Shown here: positions 22,904-33,674 of the stretch, piece by piece
Position numbering within the stretch: position 1 is the stretch's first letter
Layout of the letters: each line of letters opens with the position of its first letter
Source of the DNA: Dama dama
Taxonomy: Eukaryota; Chordata; Mammalia; Artiodactyla; Cervidae
NCBI RefSeq assembly: GCF_033118175.1
Contig: NC_083691.1
Span: 58,680,001 to 58,744,000 of the forward strand
Direction: 5' to 3'
DNA: 64,000 bases
Program-made: the position numbers and the translations under genes
The notes under the pieces: model-generated
Database searches by the model: none
What the model was told of the DNA's origin: nothing
What the model saw: only the letters and a program-made list of their open reading frames with translations

Positions 22904-23640
22904 TGTGTTTCTATGTCTCCAGTTCTTCTTTTAAATAATACTTCAGTAACTGTCTTTTAATACAGTTGCATAAAATGAAAACCATTTCAAAGCATCCTGA
23001 GAAGGAGGGCCTGAGCCTCCCCTCCTGATGTGGGACGGGGTGTGTGGCAGGGGGAGGGGCCAGGCTGATGGGTCTTGGGTGCTGTCTTGTCTGATGTTGG
23101 AACTGCTGGGACCCAGGCCTTGGGCCAGAGATGGTCCAGTCCACACGGGCACCGTAGAATGTAATTTAATTTTACTGCCTCATGGAACTTCCTCTAGTCA
23201 TGCAGTGCATAGCTAGAATCTGCCTGCAATGCAGGAGATGCAGGTTTGATCTCCCCCCCAGTGCATGTCATAAAATCCATTGCCTATAAGAAAAATCCAA
23301 AAATAATTTTAAATTCAATAAAAAGCCTAATCGTTGCTTTTGTAAATTTATTTAAATTGTTATAGTGGGAAGGTATATATCAGTTTATTATCTAAAAAAG
23401 CTAAAGTAACTAATGTTGTGAGATTTGTGTTGATTTACTGTTCTAGTGTTTGGTTTGAATTGTGGATTTGGGACTTAGGGATTTGTAGTAACTTCTGGTA
23501 TCAGGAAAATGTCAGTGACTTTTAAAAATCTCTTGCATGAAAGAGTTTGACTTTCTGGTTCTCAGGGGTTACAGCAAAATGGTCCTTGGAGTTTTTGACC
23601 TCGTATTTAGAAGAAATATGTTATAAAATTAGAAATAGTT
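22904..23640. other. Unique sequence with a Bov-tA scrap
   Basis: It includes a 48-base piece of Bov-tA head at 23215-23262 ('gaatctgcctgcaatgcagg'), sense orientation, ending in a C-run. The rest is AT-rich and no gene was seen. Confidence 0.5.
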
Positions 23641-23652
23641 TGGGAAAAGTTT

Positions 23653-23868
23653 GGGCTTCCCTGGTGGCTCAGACAGGAAAGAATCTGCCTGCAATGCAGG
23701 AGACCTGGGTTCAATCCTGGGTTGGGAAGATCCTCTGAAGGAGGGAATGGCTCCTTACTCTAGTTATTCTTGCCTGAAGAATTTCATGGACAGAGGATTC
23801 TGTAGCTACAGCCCGTGGAGTTGCAAAGAGTGGGACACGACTGTGCAATGAACACTTTAACTTTCATG
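23653..23868 (+). mobile_element. Bov-tA SINE
   Basis: Sense copy from 'tgggcttccctggtggctca' to 'gcaatgaacactttaac'. The flanks share a degenerate 'ttaYaaaattRgaaa' (23621 and 23869), possibly a worn duplication. Confidence 0.92.
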
Positions 23869-24495
23869 TTACAAAATTGGAAAGAGTTGGAGCATGGAGC
23901 TGTAAATGCCAGCTGCTGGGTGGTGTGGAGGAACCTTCCTCAAGCCTGAACAAGGCAGTGACAACCACTGATATTTACCTAACGTTCCATCTGTTGCGTC
24001 TGATCTGATCTTCTCTGCGCCCCTGCAGGCTGCCTCATCCCTGTGTAAACAGGGAATTTATCCGAGCGCAGTCCTGGCAGACTCTCTGGAGCATTTTCCT
24101 ATGTGGGTGTGTTATACTTGAACGCGTGTGTGGTGACCCTTGGCAGTGGCTGGCTGGGCATCTTCACTGGGCAGGTGAGTGGGCATTCAGACACCTGCAT
24201 CCCTAATGCACCCCCAGGGCTTGGTGGGCTATGGGCTGCCAGGACCGCATCCCCGAAGGCGCCACCCTGCTGTGCCTCCAGCTCCTGGCTGCTCCCTCCC
24301 TGGGAGCTGGATGATCACGGTCCGTTGCTCTGGTCTCCCCAGGGGGATTTGTGACACTGACAGGTAACAATCTGAAAGTGCAGGCTGAACACACACATGC
24401 TGAGTAAGACCTGACATTCGCAGACTTATCTTTTCTGGTACTGCTCTTTTTTGTGGGATTTCTTTTATTAATCAAGGCAACGTACTAACTCTTTT
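23869..24495. other. Unique sequence
   Basis: Overlapping frames of 62-90 codons on both strands at 24103-24475 show no domain. No repeat recognised. Confidence 0.4.
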
Positions 24496-24620
24496 TAAAA
24501 AAAATTGTTTTCATTTATTTATTTGGCTGTGCTAGGTCTTAGTTGTGGCACATAGTCTCTTTAGTTGCAGTATATGGGATCTAGTTCCCTGACCAGGAAT
24601 TGAACCCAGGCCCCCTGCAT
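24496..24620 (-). mobile_element. CHR-type SINE, cut short by BovB junction
   Basis: Antisense tail and body ('ttatttatttggctgtgct', 'ggatctagttccctgacca', 'ggccccctgcat') stop where BovB begins. The tRNA head that should follow is absent on the far side of the BovB, so this end was lost. Confidence 0.75.
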
Positions 24621-25182
24621 TTCTTGGGCTCCAAAATCACTGCAGATGGTGACTGCAGCCATGAAATTAAAAGACACTTGCTCCTTGGAAGGAAAGCTAT
24701 GGCAAACCTAGATGGTGTATTAAAAATCAGGCACATCACTTTGCTGACAAAGGTTCGTTTAGTCATGTACGAATGTACAAATGTAAAAGTTGGAACATAA
24801 AGAAAGCTGAGTGCCGAAGAATTGATGCTTTCAAACTATGGTGCTGGAGAAGACTCTTTAGAGTCCCTTAGACTGTAAGAAGATCAAACCAGTCAATCCT
24901 AAAGGAAATCAACCCTGAATATTCATTGGAGGGACAGAAGCTGAAGCCCCAATACTTTGGCCACCTGATGTGAAGAGCTGACTCATTGGAAAAGACCCTC
25001 TTGCTGGGAAAGACTGAGGGCAGGAGAGGAGGGTGACAGAGGATGAGACGGTTGGATGATGGCATCATCTACACAATGGACATGAGTTTGAACAAACCTT
25101 GGGAGGTAGTGAAGGACAGGGGAGTCTGGCGTGTGCCAGTCCATGGAGTCGCAAGGAATTGGGTATGATGAACAACAACAGC
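24621..25182 (+). mobile_element. BovB LINE 3' part, sense
   Basis: Sense BovB from 'ttcttgggctccaaaatcac' to the tail 'gaacaacaacagcaata'. Frames are broken by small indels. This is one of the few sense BovB pieces in the window and is opposite in orientation to the 2-kb copy at 26.7 kb. Confidence 0.93.
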
Positions 25183-26099
25183 AATAAGTGTTAATGATCC
25201 TGTTGGCTTTATTCACTGATTCATGTGTCAGGCAGCTTTCCATCAGCAGAGAGAGAGGAGTCCTGGGGAGCTGGACAGAATGAAGGACTTTATGGGCAGA
25301 AGGGAGTAGAGACCAGGAGGTCAATTTGGATAGAGCAAGTTGGTTATTAAGGTCACTTTCCTGTGGGGGACGGATAGCAGGGGTCTGCCAGGCAGGTGAC
25401 CTCACCAGTGCTGGTCACATGATCCCTGATGGACTGAGTTCAGATTCTGTGAAGATTCTGGGAGAATGGAAACTGTAGTAAGTCTCTGTTTGGTGATGTG
25501 GGGGTTACACTAGGTGATTCCACTTCAGGGCTGTGGCCCTGCTTTTAACAGCATAGAGCAGGGGTTGGCAAACTCTGGCCCTGGTGGCAAACCCACTCCC
25601 CACCTGGTCTTGTGAGTGGTCATATTAGGACCTGCCCGGGCTTGGCCATTTACACGTAGTCTGTGGTTGTCTTCCTGATTCCAGGCAGGGCTGAGTCATT
25701 GCCTTAGAAACTAGCTCCAAAGCCTGAGATATTTATCTGGTCCTTTTCCAGAAAAAGTCCACCCACCCTATGTGCAGGGAGACAGGGGGGTGAGGTGAGA
25801 TCTGAGGTCTTCCTCTGTCACTTTGATGGTTGGAGCCCAGAGTTTTTTCCTGTGATAAGAGACAGGGATGCTTGTCACTGGGGGGTGGGAGGGTGGGGTT
25901 GGGGTGAAACTGCCCCACAAGCCTGGGTGGTTCCAGCACATCACCTACAAACACTGAGTCTGTATCAGCTCCTTCTCCCTGTGTTACCCAGAGCCTCCCA
26001 TCCTAGTAGCCACTTTCTTTCTACATGTGAAGATTGGAGATGCCCAGAGGATTCCAGGCCCTGAATTTTCAGAAATGAAGGCATTTAAAAATAGCACTC
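25183..26099. other. Unique sequence with an old hAT-like relic
   Basis: Positions 25558-25700 ('gcaggggttggcaaactctg', 'ccatttacacgtagtctgtg') resemble a short mammal-wide non-autonomous hAT transposon, but the subfamily cannot be named. A G-rich patch lies at about 25880-25902. No gene seen. Confidence 0.45.
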
Positions 26100-26131
26100 C
26101 ACACACATACACACACACTCACTCACTCACT
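26100..26131. repeat. (CA)n(CACT)n microsatellite
   Basis: Imperfect CA repeat passing into 'actcactcactcac'. Confidence 0.9.
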
Positions 26132-26167
26132 AGAACTGTAATATAAGCCGCAAACACAAGCTAAATA

Positions 26168-26376
26168 CCTGTGCTTAGTCATGTCCGACTCTTTGCGACC
26201 CCATGGACTGTAGCCCACCAGGCTCCTCTGTCCATGGGATTTTCCAGGCAAGAGTACTGGAGTGGGTTGCGTTTTCCTCCTCCAGGGGATCTTCCAAACT
26301 CAGGAATGGACCTCAGGTTTCTTGCATCTCCTGCATTGGAAAGCGGGTTCTTTACCACTGTGCCACCTGGGAACTC
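26168..26376 (-). mobile_element. Bov-tA SINE
   Basis: Antisense full-length copy from 'gtgcttagtcatgtccgact' to 'ctgtgccacctgggaactc'. Confidence 0.93.
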
Positions 26377-26703
26377 TGTTTTTAGTAATCCCATTAAGAA
26401 AGCAGAAAGAGATTAATTTTTGTAATGTATTAATTTAGCTAGCACAATATTTCAGCTTATAAAAATGACTAGTGGGATTGGTGATTTTTACATTTTTGTG
26501 TGTATGTGTGTGTTTTCTCTTTCAGTCTTGTCTCTGGGACCTGGTGAGTCCCTAGAACAGGACACTGCAGACAGGCTGCATCTTAGCATTCAGTAGCCAT
26601 ATGGCCAGAGGCTAGAGAATGGACTGGTCTCAGGTTTTCTGACACCAGCTGTGTGTCATGTAATTTAGTTGAATTCTGATACCAGCTAATAGATGTTGGT
26701 GCT
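26377..26703. other. AT-rich unique sequence
   Basis: Nothing recognised between the Bov-tA and the long BovB apart from a short (TG)n-like run near 26500. Confidence 0.4.
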
Positions 26704-28772
26704 GTCAGTTCAGTCCAGTCACTCAGTTGTGTCTGATTCATTGCAATCCCATGAACTACAGCATGCCAGGCTTCTCTGTCCATCACCAGCTCCTGGAGTT
26801 GCTCAAATTCATGTCCATCATGTCGGTGATGCCATCCAACCATCTCATCCTCTGTCGTCCCCTTCTCCTCCTGCTTTCAATCTTTCCCACCATCAGGGTC
26901 TTTTCCAGTGAGTCAGTTCTTCGCATCAGGTGGCCAGAGTATTGGAGCTTCAGCTTCAACATTGGTCCTTACAATGAATATTCAGGACTAATTTCCTTTG
27001 GGATGGACTGGTTGGATTTCCTTGCAGTTCGAGGGACTCTCAAGAGTCTTCTCCAACACCACAGTTCAAAAACATCAATTCTTCGGCCCTTAGCTTTCTT
27101 TATGGTCCAATTCTCACACCCATACATAACTACTGGAAAAACTATAGCTTTGACCAGACGGACCTTTGCTGGCGAAGTAGTGTTTCTGCTTTTTAATATG
27201 CTGTCTAGGTTGGTCATAGCTTTTCTTCCAAGCAGCAAGCGTCTTTTAATTTCATGGCTGCACTCACCATCTGCAGTGATTTTGGAGCCCCCAAAATAGT
27301 CTGTCACTGTTTCCTTTGTTTCTCCATCTATTTGCCATGAAGCGATGGGGCTGGATGCCATGATCTTAATTTTTGAATGTTGAGTTTTAAGCCAGCTTTT
27401 TTCACCCTCCTCTTTCACTTTCATCAAGAGGCTCTTTAGTTCTTCTTTGCTTTTTGCCATAAGGGTGGTGTCATCTGCATATCTGAGGTTATTGATATTT
27501 CTCCTGGCAATCTTGATTCCAGCTTGTGCTTCATCGCGTTTCTCATGATGTACTCTGCATGTAAGTTAAATAAGCAGGGTGACAATGTACATCCTTGACA
27601 TACTCCTTTCCCAATTTGGAAGCAGTCCGTCATTCTATGTCTAGTTCTAACTGTTGCTTCTTGACCTGCATATAGATTTCTCAGGAGGCAGGTAAGGTGG
27701 TCTGATTCCCATCTCTTGAAGAATTTTCCACAGTTTGTGGTGATCCACACAGTCAAAGGTCTTAGCGTAGTCAATGAAGGAGAAGTAGATGTTTTCCTGG
27801 AATTTTCTTGCTTTTTCTATGATCCAGCGGATGTTGGCAATTTGATATCTGGTTATTCTGCCTTTTCTAAATCCAACTTGAGCATCTGGAAGTTCTTGGC
27901 TCATGTTCTGTTGAAAGCTAGCTTGGAGAATTTTGAACATTACCTTGCTAGTGTGTGAGATGAGTGCAGTTGTGTGGTAGTTTGAACATTCTTTGACATT
28001 GCTTTTCTTTGGGATTGGAATGAAAACTGACCTTTTCCAGTCCTGTGGCCACTGCTGAGTTTTCCAAATTTGCTGGCATATTGAGTGCAGCACTTTCACA
28101 GCGTCATCTTTTAGAATTTGAAATAGCTCAACTGGAATTCCATCACCTCCACTAGCTTTGTTTATAGTGATGCTTCTTAAGGCCTACTTGACCTCACACT
28201 CCAGGATGTATGCCTTAGGTGAGTGATTGCACCATCATGGTTGTCTGGGTCAGTAATCTTTTTTGTATAGTTCTGTGTATTTTTGCCACCTCTTCTTAAT
28301 CTCTTCTGCTTCTGTTAGGTCCATACTGTTTCTGTCCTTTATTGTGCCCATCTTTGCATGAAATGTTCCCTTGGTGTCTCTAATTTTCTTGAAGAGATCT
28401 TTAGTCTTTCCCATTCTATTGTTTTCCTCTATTTCTTTGCAATGATCACTGAGGAAGGCTTTCTTATCTCGTCTTGTTATTCTTTGGAACTCTGCATTCA
28501 GATGAGTATATCTTTCCTTTTCTCCTTTGCCTTTAGCTTATCTTCTTTTCTCAGCTATTTGTAAGGCCTCCTCAGACAATCATTTTGCATTTCTTTATCT
28601 TGGGGATGGTTTTGATCTTGGCCTCTTGTACAAAGCTCCATCCATAGTTCTTCAGGCACTCTGTCAGATCTAATCCCTTGAATCTATTTGTCATTTCCAC
28701 TGTATAATTGTAAGGGATTTGATTTAGGTCATACCTGAATGATCTAGTGTTTTTCCCTACTTTCTTCAATTT
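26704..28772 (-). mobile_element. BovB LINE, longest copy (2.07 kb)
   Basis: Continuous antisense BovB from its 3' tail at 26704 ('gtcagttcagtccagtcact') to an internal 5' truncation at about 28772 ('ctttcttcaattt'). It covers the reverse-transcriptase domain and C-terminal region. The YADD box is intact on the minus strand at 27470-27481. The frame is broken: open pieces at 26969-27460, 27436-27774 and 27647-28099 lie in different frames. The N-terminal endonuclease is absent. No simple TSD is visible. The 5' end is adjacent to LTR-like sequence. Confidence 0.95.
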
Positions 28773-28860
28773 GTAGGTCGACCCTATAGATGAAGGGCTT
28801 AGTAGATGCCAGATGTTGAGTCTGGACCCTACTATGCTTCTGATCCACTGGCTGTAATTT

Positions 28861-29340
28861 CGGAGTTCCCATGACCCTCCTCTTTAGGTTTGAGAATTTA
28901 CTATAATGATGCAGGGTCAGGGAGGCACTTTATTATCAATGGTTTATTGCAAAAATACATCTCAGCAGCAGCCAGAGGGAAAAGGGGCACAGAGCCAGGT
29001 GTTGTGGTGCTGGTTGGGGTGGGCAGCGATGGTGGGGCAGAGTGTAGGCACCCTCTCTGGGCACACAGCCCTCCCAGCACATCAGGGTGTTGGCCAACCC
29101 ATGGGCACCTAACTCTGGTTCTGGAGTATTCATAGCCCAATCTCCAGCCCCCTCCTCACCCTGGTGTCCCACCTTCCAATCTCAAGGTTGGTTTTTCCTG
29201 GCCAGGCCCCATGCTCAACTATGGGTGGTGGGAGCGGACAGCTCTGGGCCACTTCATTAGCATCAGCTTGGGTGTGGCATAGGGGCTGGTTACCAGTAAC
29301 CAGAGACACCCCCATGACTGAGGCCATGCCCACCTTCAGG
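28861..29340 (-). mobile_element. Solo LTR of an endogenous retrovirus-like element
   Basis: Antisense LTR-like text includes 'gagttcccatgaccctcc', 'gtttgagaatttactataat', two minus-strand AATAAA signals (near 28931 and 28942), 'cttcattagcatcagcttgg', 'ggggctggttaccagtaac' and 'agagacacccccatgac'. The order agrees with a mammalian LTR family whose exact name I cannot give. No internal gag or pol sequence is adjacent. Ends are approximate. Confidence 0.62.
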
Positions 29341-30741
29341 GGCTCTGTGTGGGACCAGGCCACGCATGTGTTTGAGTGACGTGCGGATGCCCCGCACTGC
29401 TTCCCGTCTCTCCTCCTGGGGCCGTGCCCCCTCGGAGAACACCCCTCCTCCGTGGGACAGCTGACATGGCATATGTCACATTCCTCTCTACCCTCTGAAC
29501 TAACCGTGCCTCTCACTCCCCCAGTTCTTGGTTCTCAGGAAGCAGAGGCAAGAAAAGATACAGTAACATTTCTAGGGAAGCTCAGAGATAAGTGCAGCAC
29601 AGGAATTGTGACTCTACTTTAATCACTTGAAGAATCATTTAACTGTGGAGGGGCTGTGGGTGCAGGTTTTCTGAGACATGGGAGGTATGGAGAAGCTGCC
29701 ACGCCATGCGCTGTGTGTGGAACCCCGGGGTCGGTTAGATCTCAGTCTGGGCAGCTCCTGTCCCAGGAGCCGGGCAGTCAGTCTCCTCCCTGGGTGGGAG
29801 GACTGTGTGCATGGAGGCACTGCCGGGAAAACTGGTTTAGGAGGAAAAGCAGAGAAAAGCTGGGATTTTTATTCCTCACGTAGGCTTCAGTCTGCCTTCC
29901 TTGTGTGACGTGTCCGCATTCTTAATGTTTACTTCTTAGCTCTTCCTTATGGTTTTTAAATCCAGGATTCGGGAAACAGTTCATATCTTCGTCTCCCAGG
30001 AGGACTGTGTCTCAGGCCTGTGGTCTTGCCTCTTGAGGCCTCTGTTGCCTGCACTGGAAAATGGGTTGTTGTGGCTACGAAAATGAGGCTAAATGAGTAA
30101 AAGCGGAAGTCTAGGAGCTGTGTGAGTTGAACATAATTGCTAAAGAAATTTCTAAGAATCAGCATTTTTAAAAAATGTAATGTTTTACATGTGACTTGGG
30201 TGAAATTCCTTAAGCCTTAAGGGCATGATTAAAATTTCTGTTATTGGGGCTTGAGTTAGAAGTGGACCTAGTACTAAGCTCTAATGTTGAAGATCTTTTA
30301 AGAGTGGTATTTGTAACTGGCTATTATTTTTCTGAGAGTTACAGCTCCATCAGTGATCAAATGCAGTGTTTTTCCATAGCTAAGACGTACTGAAACTGAC
30401 TGTAAAATGTATGTGTGTGATCAAAATCACATCTAAAATAATTTCCTTGTTGATAGAAGGCTACAGAATGTCTATTATTTCCAAAGAGTGTGCTCCAGAA
30501 ACAAGGGCCGCTGATTGGTAAAATGGGGAGGACCTGCTTTAGTGTTTGAGTCGTCTGTCATGCCACAGAGGGCTGCCTGCCTAGGATATGAATGGTGATA
30601 TTTAGGAGTCTGAGTTCATTATTTTACATTCAGACATCTTAATTTTAACAGGTCAAGAAAAATATGTTTGAAGAACATATTTTTAGCCTTTTTATTTGTT
30701 CAGATATTCAAGAAAGTCATTTTGGGGAAGTAAGCTATAGC
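29341..30741. other. Unique sequence
   Basis: About 1.4 kb without a recognised repeat. Frames of 60-76 codons at 29635-29908 overlap on both strands and are not supported. Confidence 0.4.
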
Positions 30742-30928
30742 GCTCATCACTCAGTCGTGTCTGACCCTTTGCCGCCCACAGCCCAGCAGGCTTCTCTGTC
30801 CATGGGCTTCTCCAGGCAAGAATACTGGAGTGCATTGCCATTTGCTTCTCCAGGGGATCTTGCCAACCCAGGGATTGAACCTGTACCTCCTGCATTGCAG
30901 GTGGATTCTTTACTGTCTGAAGCACCAG
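30742..30928 (-). mobile_element. Bov-tA SINE
   Basis: Antisense copy from 'gctcatcactcagtcgtgtc' to 'tttactgtctgaagcaccag'. The outermost head bases are missing where a BovB piece begins without a gap. Confidence 0.9.
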
Positions 30929-31074
30929 ATGGTTGGATGGCGACACTGACTCAACTGACTTGAATTTCAGCAGACTCTGGGAGGTAGTGAAGGACAGGGA
31001 AGCCTGGCGTGCTGCAGTTCATCTTTGGGGTCACAAAGACTGAGACATGACTTAGGGACTGAACAACAACAGCA
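30929..31074 (+). mobile_element. BovB 3' tail, sense
   Basis: Starts 'atggttggatggcgacactg' and ends 'gggactgaacaacaacagc'. It abuts the antisense Bov-tA head-to-head at 30928/30929. Confidence 0.9.
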
Positions 31075-31348
31075 AAACCATAGTGCCTTAAGTAGATTTT
31101 TAGATGGCTGATAATTTCGGTTTTCTGTGTTGACAGTCCTGCTGTTAATATCACTGTCTCTATCCTCCTCCACAGTTTTCGTTCTGACTCTATAGGAAGA
31201 AACACAAAACTGAGTTATATTTCGGGTGGATATTTTAAGAGCAGTTTCCCATTCTTTCTCATCACATGGCTTCTGTGATTTATTTTAAATGTTATTTTCT
31301 TGTGAGGCAAGGATAATTTTTTAAAAGCTAGTGTTTCTTAAATAGAGG

Positions 31349-31515
31349 CTGTCTTAGCTGGAACAGCTATCACAAAATAACACAGATTAGTGGAGTGGGG
31401 GGGGGAGTTGCTGAAGCAGTACACCTTTGTTTCTCGCCCTTCTGGAAGGAGACTGGGAACCACAGTCAAGGGAACAGCTGATTTAACTCCTGGTGGGACC
31501 CACTTCCTAGTCTGT
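31349..31515 (-). mobile_element. MLT1-type LTR, first part of a split copy
   Basis: Antisense MaLR end: 'ggctgtcttagctggaacag', 'ctatcacaaaataacacag' and 'tgggacccacttcctag'. The same LTR resumes at 33173 after an inserted Bov-tA plus BovB block. Confidence 0.72.
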
Positions 31516-31665
31516 GAAAAGTGAAAGTGTTCATTGCTAAGTCCTGTTCGACTGTTTGCAACCCAATGGACTGTAGCCCGCCAGGCTCCTCTGTCCATGG
31601 GGATTCTCCCGGCAAGAACACTGGAGTGGGTTGCCATTTCCTCCTCTAGGGGATCTTCCCGACAC
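31516..31665 (-). mobile_element. Bov-tA SINE, 3' part, split by BovB
   Basis: Antisense tail to body: 'aagtgaaagtgttcattgct' through 'ggatcttcccgacac'. The missing tRNA head is found at 33106-33172 on the far side of the BovB, at the point where the SINE sequence should continue. Confidence 0.88.
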
Positions 31666-33105
31666 AGTTCAATTCAGTCACTCAGTCATTTCCGACTCTT
31701 TGCAACCCCATGGACAGCAGCACGCCAGGCTTCCCTGTCCATCACCCACTTCCTGAGCGTTCTCAAGCTCATGTCCATCAATTTGGTGATGTCATCCAAC
31801 CATCTCACCTCTGTCGCCCCCTTCTCCTCCACCTTCAATCTTTCCCAGCATCAGGGTCTTTTCAAATGAGTCAGTACTTTATATCAGGTGGCCAAAGTAT
31901 TGGAGCTTCAGCTTCAGCATCAGTCCTTCCAATGAATATTCAGGACTAGGATGGATTGGTTGGATCTCCTTGCAGTCCAAGGGACTCTCAAGAGTCTTCT
32001 CCAACACCACAGTTCAGAAGCATCAATTCTTTGGCACTCAGCTTTCTTTATGGCCCAACTCTCACATCCATGCATAACTATTGGAAAAACCATAGCTTTA
32101 ACTAGATGGACCTTTGCTGGCAAAGTAATATTTCTGTTTTTTAATATGCTGTCTAGGTTGGTCATAGCTTTTCTTCCAAGGAACAAGTGTCTTAATTTCA
32201 TGGTTGCAATCACCATCTGAAGTGATTTTGGAGCCCAAAAAATAGTCTGTCACTCTTTCCATTGTTTCCCCATCTATTTGCCATGAAGCGATGGGGCTGG
32301 ATGCCATGATCTTAGGTTTTTGAATGTTGAGTTTTAAGCCAGCTTTTTCACTCTCCTCTTTCACTTTCATCAAGAGGCTCTTTTGTTCTTTTTTGCTTTC
32401 TGCCATAAGGGTGGTGTCATCTCCATGTCTGAGGTTATTGATATTTCTCCCGGCAACCTTGATTCCAGCTTGTGCTTCATCTAACCCGGCATTTCACATC
32501 ATGTACTCTGCATGTAAGTTAAATAAGCAGGGTGACAATATACAGCCTTGACATACTCCTTTCCCAATTTGGAACCAGTTTATTGTTCCACATCTGGTTC
32601 TAACTGTTGCTTCTTGACCTGCATACAGATTTATCGGGAGGCAGGCATGGTGGTCTGGTATTCCCATCTCTTTCAGAATTTTCCACAGTTTGTTGTCACC
32701 CACACAGTCAAAGGCTTTGGTGTAGTCAATAAAGCAGAAGTAGATATTTTTCTGGAATTTTCTTGCTTTTTCTATGATCCAGTGGATAGTGGCAACTTGA
32801 GCTCTGGTTACTTTGCCTTTTTTAAATCCAGCTTGAACATCTGGATGTCCTTGGTTCACTCTTGAAGCCTGGCTTGGAGAATTTTGAACATTACCTTGCT
32901 AGCGTATGAGATGAGTGCAATTGTGCGGTAGTTTGAGCATTCTTTGGCATCGTCTTTCTTTGGGATTGGAATGAAAACTGACCTTTTCCAGTCCTGTGGC
33001 CACTGCTGAGTTTTCCAAATTTGCTGGCATATTGAGTGCAGCACTTTCACAGCATCATCTTTTAGGATTTGAAATAGCTCAACTGGAATTCCATCACCTC
33101 CACCA
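31666..33105 (-). mobile_element. BovB LINE (1.44 kb) inserted in a Bov-tA
   Basis: Antisense BovB from 'agttcaattcagtcactcag' to 'aattccatcacctccacca'. The minus-strand catalytic box at 32416-32427 reads HGDD instead of YADD, so two of four residues are changed. Open pieces at 31920-32216, 32098-32406, 32494-32859 and 32856-33050 lie in shifting frames. The copy is inactive. Confidence 0.95.
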
Positions 33106-33172
33106 GCTGGGATTAAACCCGCATCTCCTGCACTGCAGGCAAATACTTTACTGTCTGAGCCAGCAGGGTAGT
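33106..33172 (-). mobile_element. Bov-tA SINE, tRNA-derived head of the split copy
   Basis: 'ctgggattaaacccgcatct', 'cctgcactgcaggc' and 'tactgtctgagccagcaggg' form the antisense head that completes the SINE at 31516-31665. Confidence 0.85.
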
Positions 33173-33390
33173 CGCTTCGTTCTTGCTGTGTCCTTCTAAG
33201 GTAGAGGGAGGGCTTTGGCCTAGTCCCCTTCCTCTGAGAACATTTATCCTGTCGGGGGCCTCCCCCTCATGACCTCATCTAGACCTGGAATCACCTCCAC
33301 ATGCCATCACCCTGGTGCTTAGGTCTTCAGCATTTGCATTTTGGGGAGACACAAACATTCAGTCTTAACAGGAGCTACTGAGACTGAGTA
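33173..33390 (-). mobile_element. MLT1-type LTR, second part
   Basis: Antisense continuation: 'cttgctgtgtccttctaagg', 'ccccctcatgacctcatcta', 'gcattttggggagacacaaa' and 'cattcagtcttaac'. These are in the same order as the end of MLT1 LTRs, completing the piece at 31349-31515. Confidence 0.78.
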
Positions 33391-33439
33391 CTGAGTCACA
33401 GCTGTGACTTCATAACCCTTTCTAGAAAAAGCATGGGCT

Positions 33440-33674
33440 TTGGTTTAACAAAAGCCAGACATGGCTCAGATGGTAAAGAATCTGCCTGCAATGTGAGAGA
33501 CTCAGCTTCGATCCCTGGGTCAGGAAGATACCCTGGAGAAGGAAATGGCCACCCACTCCAGTATTCTTGTCAGGTGAATTCCATGGACAGAGGAGCCTGG
33601 CGGACTACAGTCCATAAGGTCACGAAGAGTCAGGCACGACTGAGTGACTAACACTTTACACACTTGGTTTAACA
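33440..33674 (+). mobile_element. Bov-tA SINE with perfect TSD
   Basis: Sense copy (33451-33663) from 'catggctcagatggtaaaga' to 'gactgagtgactaacac'. A perfect 11-base duplication, 'ttggtttaaca', lies at 33440-33450 and 33664-33674. Confidence 0.94.

Noticed and set aside
28905..29140. Minus-strand 3' gene end suggested by two AATAAA signals
   Set aside because: The whole block follows LTR order, so the signals are better explained as LTR polyadenylation sites.
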